DNA from: Flammula alnicola
Lineage: Eukaryota > Basidiomycota > Agaricomycetes > Agaricales > Strophariaceae
Reading direction: 5' to 3'
Assembly: GCA_015499995.1 (NCBI GenBank)
Contig: JADNRV010000178.1
Coordinates: forward strand, 40,627-104,626
Length of the DNA: 64,000 nt
This document shows, in pieces, positions 24,603 to 34,359 of the stretch. Within the stretch, counting starts at the first letter, position 1; each line of letters opens with the position of its first letter. The notes below the pieces were generated by a model. It had not been told where the DNA came from. It saw only the letters and a program-made list of their open reading frames with translations, and did not search any database. The translations under genes were made by a program, and so were the position numbers.

Positions 24603-26372
24603 ATGTCAACATCTGAATGGCAGCTCACCGCTGAAGAACAAGCAGAATTGGATAATGATCCCTATGGCGACGACGTACACATCGATGAGATCATTAGGAA
24701 GGACATAATACCCAACTTAACTCAAGGACGTATGTATCATTCACTCAAACTGGTTGCTATTCAACTAATACTTCATCAGAGCGCTTATTTCTGAATGGGG
24801 GCCCAGCAGCTCAGGAAGCTGCAAAGAAGAAGGCAGAGAGAAACAGGAAAGCTCGTGAAAAGAGAGCGCGAGAGCGGGTACAGAAGGACACGCACAAAAC
24901 CACAATGGCGGGCTCAAAAAGAAAGGCAGGCTCTCTTTCTGCACGCGATGAGGGCGATGACAATGCTAACAGTGACAGCGACAACGACAACGACGTTCCG
25001 GCAACAAAACAGCAAAAGCATGAACGAGTTGCCGTGTACATCATTGTTGAATCGCCCGCTACTGCTGCTACTTCACGAGGACGAACCAAGGCAACAGGAG
25101 TTTCGGCACGTCCTCCTGTCCATAAAGGCCCTTTCTGGCTCGACATCAACAGTGATTACGAGACTTTCAAGGATCTCCTTGCCAAAAACCTACCATGTCG
25201 TTCCGAGCATTTACCAATTGCACGCCTTCAATGGAAGTACGAGAAACCTATCAATGACAGGAAGAAGGCCATCGCTACGTCAATGGGGTATGAGGCATTG
25301 CAAGACTCTCTGAAGGAACGTAGCAAAGACCGCGTGATTACTATTCACATGCCACCACCGACACAGGACAATACGGTGCGTTTGCTTCCTTTTATTCAAC
25401 ATATGAGCTAATTTTCCCTGCTAGACCTGGGATACTGGTGATAATAATCATATCCCTATGCCGTTCGACTTTTACGAGGAATCCGCAAGCACAGAACCAG
25501 CTGAATTATCGGCGAAGGCCCAAATTGTAAGTTTCTGCTGTGTTTCTTGTTTATTTGCCTACTTATTTCTTTATTTCCATCAAGGCTGCGATTGAGTCGA
25601 ATTCCGTAGATCATATGCAGGATCTCAAGGCTAAATACCCTCTCAATAATCATGAAGCCTTGTTCCCTGGAAAGCGTATATTTGCGAACAATAGCGGCTA
25701 CTGGGACTTGACTGAGCTCAGGCTCCGGATCTGGGCAAATGCATTGGTATGTTCGTTCTACTGAGCACCAATTCATTTTTTCTGACCACTTCGAAGGCCG
25801 TTGGGAACGCTGGCGTCTCCCTTTCATGTCCGCCTTTATCAAAGCACTTTGATGTTGACCATCGCGTTAAAGCTTCACGTCCCAAGCATGACGAAAACAC
25901 CATCCCCCCTCCTCGTCATGTGCCAGGCTCTCCTTCTGATGGCTGTCACCTGTCGGGTCAATATCCCTACCAATATCCTCCGATTCCACCACCGTATGGC
26001 TATCCCCCACCCTACGGCTATCCAGTACATCCATTTTCACCACACTTTTATCCAAAGCCGCCCGCCTCACCTCCTATCCCATCACTTACAAATCTTCCTT
26101 CAACGTTAGGATCTCCCAACGCAGCGCTTCGGCTAAAAGTCCCCCTTTATGATTTTTGCAAACGTTATGATGTTCCGGAGAGTGACCAGGAGAAGCTCTC
26201 GAAGTTGGAGTATCGCCCCGGTAACCGCGTTGTTGAGAAGATGCCAGATTCTGAATGGAAAGAGCTGGCCGGATTTTCTTTTATGGGTTGGCAGACGTTT
26301 CTCGATGTGCACCGCTCATTTTTGAAAGATGTGAAGGATGGAAAATGGGCCCCTCTGCCCGCCATTGGTTAG
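24603..26372 (+). CDS. transposon accessory protein with C-terminal SAM-like domain
   Basis: Spliced from about five exons. It starts MSTSEWQLTAEEQAELDNDP. A first intron (GT near 24729 to AG 24780) leads to a Lys/Arg-rich basic stretch, AAQEAAKKKAERNRKAREKR, which is a likely nuclear signal. An acidic Asp/Asn run and a globular part follow (KGPFWLDINSDYETFKDLL, then LQWKYEKP), with further introns near 25375-25424, 25528-25584 and 25746-25797. A Pro/Tyr-rich linker with PYGYP repeats (25960-26080) precedes a C-terminal helical domain with PLYDFCKRYDVPESDQEKL, which resembles a SAM domain. It lies within the transposon's inverted repeats, tail to tail with the transposase, 90 bp apart. The function is unknown. 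I infer a helper role in transposition or in control of it; it could also be a captured host gene. Confidence 0.8.
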
Positions 26373-26462
26373 CTCTACCCCATGTCCCGTTCTGATTCCA
26401 TATAAAGTACTTTACAGCCTATTTTTCTTTCGTAACAATAATTGTGTATGCATAAACAGTTT

Positions 26463-27599
26463 CTAGTGAATGTAGCCAGCATGCTTGAACCACGAGAGAC
26501 ACTTTTCCGGTGTTATACAACCACAGGCTTCAAGAAGCACCGCAATTGCATCTTCCTCTCGACGTATTCTCTCTCCATGACGGCGAAGGTAGGCTTTGAC
26601 TGTTCAAAGCAACATACTTATCAGAAATTTGCAGCATCGTCAAAAGTCAGACATACGTGAGCTAAAAGATTCTTCGATCGGGGTCAAATCAGGTGAATAC
26701 GCCGGGAGGTATAATATCAGGCAGCCTATTGTGATGTCAGAAGAGATTTACTGGTAGGCAGCAGTGGATATGACATACCTGCAGCTCTAACGAGATCTAC
26801 GAGGGCTTCGTTATGATGAATTCGGCAGTTGTCGAGTATAAGAACAGAACGTTCAGCAGGATACGGATTCATCTGAGTCAACTGCGTATCAATTAGCAAA
26901 TATGCAGCAGGAAGGAGAAATCCAATTACTTACTACTTCCTCGGCCACAAAGTCATAGAACTCCATAGAATCAAATGATCCTGGAACAACTCGCGCAGCA
27001 ACATAACCTTCAGTCGTTATTGCAGCCACAAGTGAATAGCGGTCGCCACGGACAAAGACATCCTTTAGTTGTGCTCGTTCTGAGGTCAATGCGCGTCCAT
27101 AACGCCGTGCGAACGTGTGCTCGTTCTTGCTAGTCTCATCCAGAACAAAAAACTCGGATCCATCCCCACAGAAAGCATCAGATTGCAACAGCTCCTTCCA
27201 TTGGGCACGAAGTTCTTCATCACGCTCAATGGCAATCTTCTGCATGACCTTCCGGGTGAGGCCAGTTTGTGCCAAGTTTTCCTGGAGAGAAGATTTTGAT
27301 ATTATAATGTCGTGCTGTGTAGCAAGCCAAAGAATGAGCTCGTCGAGATACAGGTCGGGGTCTTCTTGGTGAAGTTCATGGATCGACGTAAGAATAGCGC
27401 GTGTGAGAATCCTGCAACGCCCAAGAAGAGGTGATGGTGGCCGATTGACTGAGCCGTGTTCATGAAAGATAGCATTCCAGCGGTAAATACTGGAGCGGGA
27501 AACACTCAACACATCGACAATATCCACAACTTCCCAACCTTTCTCCCAAAGAGAGAGGGCACACTCCTTCATATCCGTGCTGATACGACGATTGACCAT
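26463..27599 (-). CDS. DD34E transposase (Tc1/mariner-IS630 family)
   Basis: Four exons give an unbroken protein. The N-terminal helix-turn-helix region contains DIVDVLSVSRSSIYRWNAIF. The catalytic core has FVLDETSKNEHTFARRYGR (first Asp), SVLILDNCRIHHNEALVDLV (second Asp) and YSPDLTPIEESFS (Glu). After splicing, 34 residues separate the second Asp from the Glu, the DD34E spacing of Tc1-like enzymes. Introns fit GT-AG at about 26895-26935, 26735-26784 and 26600-26655, and the stop is at 26463. It would cut at the inverted repeats that flank it and insert at TA. Being intact inside well-preserved termini, it may be active. It is close in pattern to the DDE_3-type transposases common in mushroom genomes. 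Confidence 0.93.
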
Positions 27600-27725
27600 A
27601 GTAATGTTGGGAACTGAGGTGGTGAGGTATAGATTGGTGCTATAGTAGTGTAGTAAATGTTCAGAATGTGATTATTAGCATCGAAAAACTGTGTAGAATG
27701 AACGGTCTGTATTGAAATTGTGTCT

Positions 27726-27811
27726 ATCCCAAAAAGGAAATCACGCATGCACATACGCACATGCGCGTTTCGAAAAAAAACCTGGAATCTCATTAGTTTC
27801 CGGAACTGCTG
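27726..27811 (-). repeat. right terminal inverted repeat
   Basis: This is the inverse counterpart of 24394-24480, ending in CTGCTG next to the TA target duplication at 27812-27813. Confidence 0.93.
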
Positions 27812-27813
27812 TA

Positions 27814-28370
27814 AAACTCAATTTATTCCCAGAGACATGGACGATATATATGCATGAAGCTTCGTGACATGGTGAATTCCTTTTTATTCGACTCCTGTTC
27901 AGATTCTTCCGCTGAGTTGGGTGTTGTGGAAGTGAAAACACCTCTCAACACCGCTAGTGAGGTTGGAGGGAGGTGTTTTCCGTGCCTTGTCTGTCAAGTA
28001 TCTATTAGTTTCCCTGCTCACTCCATTGGGGCCTGTGCCTTCAGCCTCAGGCTGCCATCCTATATACAGCATCCTACAGATAAGATTTCTCCATCGGTGC
28101 CGGTGACGTTTGAATTAGAGGGTCGAGGAAGTCTTTTCTACACACTAAATAGCCACGTTTCTCACGATCGAGCATCTTGTAATTGAAATGTAGCGGCCCG
28201 GGGAGCTGGCTTTTCTGCTAGGTGCGCTCTGATGCCCGCTTTACTCTCACTGTCAAAACCGAGCTCACATATATTACATATAGCAGTCGTTAACAGTGGA
28301 GCTTTAGACTAAGTTCCTACCCTTTCACCCAACTTGACATCGCGTCGTCCAATAACCACTGCCCTTAAAG
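27814..28370. other. spacer between transposon and DUF6533 gene
   Basis: A 110-codon plus-strand frame (27854-28186) shows no recognisable motif and is probably not a gene. The stretch includes the promoter region of the next gene. Confidence 0.3.
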
Positions 28371-29778
28371 GTGTTTTGGAAAGACCCGTTAGCGCGCCCA
28401 GACAGAATGCAGCTGCTACCCGAAACTGGCGGTCCTTTCGTCCCGGATTTTGACCTAGTCGCGAGGAAATGTGCGACGCGTGAGTTTTTGGCCCAGCTTC
28501 CAGTTTTGCGGACGCGTCGTCTCATCTTTGGTAGTCGCAGGGCTGGTCGTTATATTCTGGGATGTACTTGTGAGCTGCCGCAAAGAGTACCATTTCATTT
28601 TCAGGCAAGTTGTATCAAATTGTCATGTCATTCATCCCTCTGAATGAAGGTGTCGTCTGTTTTCAGGAGCCCCAAAACAAGAGTGAAGTGGTTGTACCTC
28701 TTTTCGCGTTATTACGGTGTTGCAAGTCAAATGTAAGTGCTAGCGTCGTTGCTTAAAAGGAGGGGTATTTAACGAAAAGGTCTCCAGTGCCGCCTTAATT
28801 GTTGTGCTAGGGCCTTTATCGAACGTGCCTGTCAAACCAAGAACCTGCGAAGGATGGTTCTACTTTCAGATGGCCAACAACATGTCTTTTTTGGGGGTGG
28901 TTGAAATTATCCTAGTATTACGGGGTAAGAGGCTTCTCTCCACTGCGAGTACATTTGTTATCGTTGTTGACTTCGATCGCAGTGTATGCGCTATATCAAA
29001 AAAACTCAATAGTGGGAGGCATACTAACATTTGCTGTCCTGCTCGAGATAGCCGCCAATATCTACAATTCGATCCATAACATTCCCCAGTTGGATTATAA
29101 CGCAGCGTGTATCATTATTAACACCCCGAAGCAAGTGCTCCGTACCGCGTATGTGTCTCTACTGGTTCCCTTTTTTTGTTTTGTGGTAATTGATTGATCA
29201 TGTTGTGCGATGCGCATTTGTAGCGGAATTGTATTGTTTACGCAATGTACGATATGGGGCTCAGCGCTATGGAAATACAAAAAGTGTCTCCCAGATGGAT
29301 GGGCAGAAGCTCCAGTTGTAGCTCAGGTGATGCGCGATGGAGGATCCTTTTTCGTAGGAATTTGCGGTGAGTTGTACGTCTCGTATCCCTTTTGTCAGCG
29401 TCTGAAATTCTTGTTCAGCGGCAGTCCTTGTCGTCATTCCGATTTCATTCAAAGTCAAGAATTTAGCCCATGTGGTTTTCAGGTGCGTATAACGTTTGCT
29501 AAGACACAGGCCAAAGCTCATCGACCTATTGTCATATATCAGTCTCACAAGCTGTTTCTCAGTGGTGGTTCGTCTCGAAGTTGATCTGACAACTTGCGGT
29601 CGTAACTTTGCTTCTACAGGCCTGCCGACTGATACTAAATATGCATCGTGTGAGACAACCTGAGCCTTCCGACTCCTCAGAGCCCGACTACGGCTCGGTC
29701 TTCGAGTTGGAAATCATTGAATCGGGCCATTCTCTGGAATCTTTTCCCGATTTTGGCTCGGGCTCGAGCATACCATAA
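28371..29778 (+). CDS. DUF6533 family multi-pass membrane protein
   Basis: This is a basidiomycete DUF6533 membrane protein of unknown function. Start at 28371, or the in-frame Met at 28407 (MQLLPETGGPF). Exons assembled by GT-AG and one GC-AG intron give, in order: LVARKCAT, LAGLVVIFWDVLVSCRKEYH, TRVKWLYLFSRYYGVASQM, EGWFYFQMANNMSFLGVVEI, VYALYQKNSIVGGILTF, CTIWGSALWKYKKCLPDGW, VMRDGGSFFVGIC and AVLVVIPISFKVKNLAHV. The cytosolic tail ACRLILNMHRVRQPEPSDSS ends at 29778. The WDVLVSCRKE and KWLYLFSRY signatures are diagnostic. The intron after YHFIF has a GC donor (CAG|GCAAGT at about 28602), and only this reading keeps the frame. The reading frame is otherwise intact; only the intron just before the tail is uncertain. 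Confidence 0.82.
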
Positions 29779-30672
29779 TGCTGTCTACAAAGCGCTCCGT
29801 TGGGGTGCTTTGTTTGAGAATTGCTTACTTTCTTCACTACTTGTCAACAACTCCACCCTTCAATTAGCCGACACCATGATATGGCAACGCCACTACAATG
29901 CTATCCGAAAAGTGACTCTGTCTTCGCCACCAAGGGAGGAACCGTTACTGAAAAAGCACAAATAGAAGTTGGCGAAAATCGAGATTCGAGGATCAAACAT
30001 TATAGACGCTCCTCGCTATTTCTCGACCGATGTGCAAGCAGTTCTTTTGAAAGGCTTGTCCAAGTTAGCGGCAGCTGATTTCCACTATACGCTAACATAT
30101 TTTAAAATTCGATGTACATATGAATATCTTATACAATATATAAGCAGACGATATTATGGACTTACTGCGACCGGATTATTTCCTGCGCCGAGATAGAGTG
30201 CAATTAAAGGGTCAGCGTGTAGAAGCTTCGGCAACTCCCTATTGGTGATCTTCCAGATACCAGAATTCAAATATTTCTCACATTCCAGGTTTCTTCCTCT
30301 CCATAAGTTAAACGTCACCATGACAGACCCATTGCTATGCAGCAGTTGATTGGAGAACCTTCCAGCGTTTCATAGAGACAGGTGCCTAATTAGCCGCGAG
30401 ACGAATTTGAATCGTCTGCAACATGTGGTTTCTGAGACAATTTTGACCCAAATCAGAGGGGAGAGGGGGGTTACAAAAGTTCATTAATAAGTATTTGACG
30501 TATGAATCAAGTATGAATCCATAACTATTCACCTTAGTGCCGGTATTCCAGTGCCAACTAGTATCGAGTTGGAGAAACGGTGGTGTCGTTACTAGTCCCT
30601 GTAAAGAAAGCGTGGGAACTTATCTCGTTGGTGTGATGTCGGTTTATTGACTTTCACTCTAATTTTTGTACC
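29779..30672. other. intergenic region
   Basis: No gene is recognised; reading frames of up to 85 codons are not conserved-looking. It contains the 3' end of the DUF6533 gene and the promoter of the Tcd gene. Confidence 0.35.
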
Positions 30673-32333
30673 ATGAGCTCTCTCAACCTCTCACACAAGG
30701 CCCAGCTCATCGCAACAGCGCTTGCTACCTCTGTTGCGACAGCGAGCCTACTTTATGCCTATAATGTACACACGAAACATGTGAGACGCAAGGAATTGAG
30801 CGATGAAGTCAGACGCTCGATTACCGCTCACGATTCAATGCATGACCACCCAAAGGATGCTCAAGCACAATCGATCCAAAGCTCCTTGGAACCAAGAAGC
30901 CTAGAACAAAGTCTCGACGACTACGATGAAGATTTAATTCGGGAACAACTCGCGAGGAATTACGCTTTTTTCGGGGAGGAGGGTATGTCGAGAATTAGAA
31001 ACGGCCGCGTCGTCGTCGTGGGATGTGGAGGCGTGGGGAGCTGGGCAGCTGTGATGCTTGTACGGTCGTGCGTATCGCCAGACATCTTCATCTATCTCTC
31101 CTAACGCTCGGTTTTTTTAGAGGTATCAGGAGTATTCGCCTGGTGGATTTCGACTATGTCACCCTCTCCTCACTCAACCGACACGCCACAGCAGGTATTG
31201 CGGACGTGGGCACGCCAAAAGTTAAAAGCATAGAAAAGGCTCTAAAGCTTTTCTCAAAATGGGTCGAAGTAGATGCGCGGATTGAAATTTGGCGGAAAGA
31301 AGAAGGCGGCGATTTGCTGGAGGGTGCAGACTGGGTCATCGGTAAGTCGGGTCTTTTTGTGTCCGATCTGCAGCCTTTTGGTGCCAATACATCTTGCGCA
31401 GATGCTATTGATAACATTCAGACAAAGGTGGACCTGCTAAAATACTGCCATGATAATGAAATCAAGGTATGCTGTCGAGACGAAGATTGACCTTCCTCTT
31501 TTTTTTTCTGATAACATAATATAGGTCTTTTCCTCGATGGGAGCCGGCGCGAAATGTGACCCCACACGAATCCAAATCAGCGACATATCCTACACAATTC
31601 ATGACCCTCTAGCACGCTCCGTGCGACGACGACTACGACTCCTCGGAGTCGATTCTGGTATCCCAGTTGTCTACTCCACTGAAGTGCCAGGAGATGTCAA
31701 GCTCCTGCCATTACCAGAAGAAGAATTCCAAAAGGGCCCTGTGAAAGAGCTCGGGGTATTTGACGACTTCCGAGTGCGCATCCTGCCTGTCCTGGGCCCG
31801 TTGCCTGCGATTTTTGGGCTGAATATCGCAACTTACATCCTTTGCGAAATTTCTGGGAAACCGATTTCGAATCCTTTGCCCATCAAAAACCGGAAGAAGC
31901 TCTATGAACGGATCTACAGGGATTTATTGCACAGAGAGTCTAAGGTTGCGGGGCACCAAATCAAGTCAGTTTCTCGCCATTCCTCTCCTTGCTTCCTTTC
32001 TGAACTTTTTTGCCCGAAAGTAAACTCCCAATAGATGAAGATGACGTAGGGCTCATCTTCGAAGACCTGTACCGAGGACGCTCAGTGGTGCCACCTCACG
32101 ATGTCCCTACGAGACCGACCCTCATGCGATGGGACCCATCTCGACCGTTAAGCATCGAGAATTGTGTCGTCTTCGAGCTAAGTGAGGCAGATAAGCACGC
32201 GAGGACATGTTGGAATCCCGATGGCTCGGTAGCCACCTCCACGTCACCCGAACAGCTATGGGGTCGGGAAGTGACGGCCGTGGTGCAACGCAGGGCGGCC
32301 GAGGCGCGGAGGGTACGCGAATGGGTGATGTAA
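30673..32333 (+). CDS. TCD1: tRNA threonylcarbamoyladenosine dehydratase (Tcd1/Tcd2, E1-like)
   Basis: This is an E1-like ATP-dependent enzyme that cyclises t6A37 of tRNA to ct6A; the yeast orthologues Tcd1 and Tcd2 sit on the outer mitochondrial membrane. The N-terminus has one hydrophobic segment (LIATALATSVATASLLYAY, residues about 12-30), matching that placement. DEDLIREQLARNYAFFGEEG and the nucleotide loop VVVVGCGGVGSWAAVMLVRS follow, then SIRLVDFDYVTLSSLNRHA, NIQTKVDLLKYCHDNEIKVF, SSMGAGAKCDPTRIQISDIS and a C-terminal VVYSTEVPGDVKLLPLPEEE. Introns fit GT-AG near 31068-31120, 31341-31401, 31467-31524 and 31964-32028. The whole protein reads through intact. Whether it corresponds to Tcd1 or Tcd2 cannot be decided, since fungi often have one. 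Confidence 0.9.
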
Positions 32334-32678
32334 AATGGTGAAATGCCAACCAATATTATTCCACCACTCCTCCGCCGACCGGAAAACGATCCGAGTGTTC
32401 TTCATGGCGTTCAGATTGCGAAATGTAACTGAGCCGAAGGTCGGATCCCTGTTTTCCGTCAGTTTCTGAATGCCGGTCTCAAAAGTCTGGTCAGAGAAGA
32501 TCTACACCGTGAGATGACGCCATGTGCCTTTCATATGACAAAAGCCCAATCTGGCATGACGAGGCTCATCCACGGTTATCAATGCACAGAAATAGCTGGT
32601 CGCCTCTGCGAATGTGAAAGTTCCTCCTGCCTTCCAGATTACTCTTTCTAAGCCCAAGTCGACCGTTACACGATTTAA
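32334..32678. other. intergenic spacer, Tcd to O-methyltransferase
   Basis: It is about 345 bp long and holds the 3' end of one gene and the promoter of the next. Nothing else is recognised. Confidence 0.4.
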
Positions 32679-33571
32679 ATGGCAGGACGACAACACCACA
32701 AACCTACTACAATCGAAGACTGGAAGCGTTCAGACGAATATCACAACTCTTTCCTCATCCCCAAAGATGATGTCCTTGAGGCAGTTGGGAAGAACAATAA
32801 GGCCCAAGGCCTTCCTGATATCGCCGTTTCTACTGCTCAGGGCAAGTTTTTGAACCTGTTGGTCAAGTCTTTAGGTGCAAAGCGGATATTGGAGGTTGGA
32901 ACATTGGGGGCGTCAGTCTGGATGATTGATTATATCTATCTTCGATATCTAATCGTCGCGTTCTTAGCTATTCGACGATATGGCTTGCCCGAGCTCTTCC
33001 TTCAGACGGGAAGATTACTACACTTGAACTCTCACCCCAACACGCCAAGGTGCTTGTGGTTCGCTTATTTTACTTGCTCTTCTGGATCTGACAATTTTCA
33101 TCCAAGGTCGCTCGTGAGAACTTGAAAGCCGCTGGCTTTTCGGATCAAGTAGAAATTATCATAGGACCTGCGGTGGATTCGCTTGCAAAGTTGCAGCCCG
33201 AACCGCCATTCGACGTAGTGTTTATCGACGCCGACAAACCGTCCAATTTGATATATTTTACGGAGGCGAAACGCCTTGTGCGACAAGGCGGTGTCATTGT
33301 GCGTTTCAAGTTCTTTCTTTACTTCCTTCATTTACATAGACAACAAGGATTAATTTTTTTTTTTTTTTTTTTCATTTTTCATTTCATCTAGATCGTGGAT
33401 AACGTGGTTCGGTATGGACGCGTAGCTGATCCGGAATATTCGGATGCCAACGTTGAGGGGGTGCGAAGGCTCCTCCAGGCCATCAAGGCCGACAACGAAG
33501 TGGACGCTACAACCATTGGGACTGTGGGAGAGAAAGGGTACGATGGATTCATATACGCAATAAGAAAGTAA
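32679..33571 (+). CDS. class I SAM-dependent O-methyltransferase (CCoAOMT-like)
   Basis: This is a member of the cation-dependent O-methyltransferase family (caffeoyl-CoA/catechol type). It starts MAGRQHHKPTTIEDWKRSDE. The SAM-binding motif reads ILEVGTLGAYSTIWLARALP after removal of the first intron (32911-32967), followed by KITTLELSPQHAKVARENLK. The metal and catalytic motif reads VVFIDADKPSNLIYF, then GGVIIVDNVVRYGRV, and the protein ends GYDGFIYAIRK at 33571. Three GT-AG introns fit. The last carries a run of 19 T (33353-33371) near its acceptor, a long pyrimidine tract. The protein is of usual length (about 225 residues) and intact. The substrate is unknown; fungal members methylate small phenolics. 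Confidence 0.9.
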
Positions 33572-34359
33572 AACCCAGAATCCATGGCCAGATGATGTGC
33601 GTTAGGATTGTATATCTGTCTTATCGACAGATGCAGCTTTACAATCATGCCTTTGGCAAGAGAATCATTGGTTCCTCGTCATGAGATACCACGCAGGTTT
33701 GAGGGTAACCTACTCGTCATCACCACAGACAAGCTTGTGGATCTTCAATAAATCATCGTCAAACGCGTTCTTCCTATCTCTGTCAGATATATTGGACCCG
33801 ATGACGAGACACGCAGACTCCTCGGTAAACGGCCCATAATTGATGAGATAACATGGCGAATTGGTCCATTTCTATTGGTCTCCAGTTCGCTCCATCTTTT
33901 ACTTCCTGACGGAGGTTATCCCTTTCTCCCAATCCTCGAGCATTATAAAACTGCTGAGGTATCCAAACACCCAAATGCTGCAACAGCGCGGTCCTTCCAG
34001 CTTAAAAGATGGGTTGTAGAGAGGAGGCATGTTCCCCTTTGAGAACATAACGGTGCGCGCATCCTGGATAGTATTGCTACTCTAAAATTTTGTACAGAAT
34101 TCTACAAACATACTTTTTGCATACATCTACAATACAACATATGAAGTGCGACAGTGGTCGCACAGAGAAAACGAAAACGAGATTCTCCAGACTACTCCTA
34201 GCCCGGGAAAAATGCTGAACATAAAGCGGAATGAAATGGGGAAAAGTACCAAATGTTGTGTCGAACATCGAAACAAGACCAGCCTCGAAAAGTATAAATA
34301 GGCCAAAATGTGGCGGTGAACATTCTCTCTGAGGTCATTCAAGAAATTTCGAGGAGCAT
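33572..34359. other. intergenic, possible gene relic on minus strand
   Basis: Between 34030 and 33650 the minus strand shows protein-like but frame-broken stretches (for example NYGPFTEESACLVIGSNIS and DDDLLKIHKLVCGDDE). I cannot name the family. The rest is AT-rich spacer and the 3' end of the DUF7587 gene. Confidence 0.3.

Larger units (their letters stand above)
24394..27811. mobile_element. two-gene Tc1/mariner (IS630-type) DNA transposon, complete
   Basis: A 3418-bp unit is bounded by ~86-bp inverted repeats (24394-24480 and 27726-27811). Both start CAGCAGTTCCGGAAACTAAT and stay about 90 percent identical through a poly-T run, a GCGCATGTGCGTATGTGCA core and a TTTCCTTTTTGGGAT end. TA lies on both sides (24392-24393 and 27812-27813), the target duplication of the Tc1/mariner superfamily. 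Inside are two convergent multi-exon genes: a plus-strand accessory gene (24603-26372) and a minus-strand DDE transposase (26463-27599). Both reading frames are intact once introns are removed, and the inverted repeats are well kept, so the copy is young and possibly autonomous. It lies between an EST1-like gene and a DUF6533 gene and interrupts no recognised gene. Confidence 0.92.
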
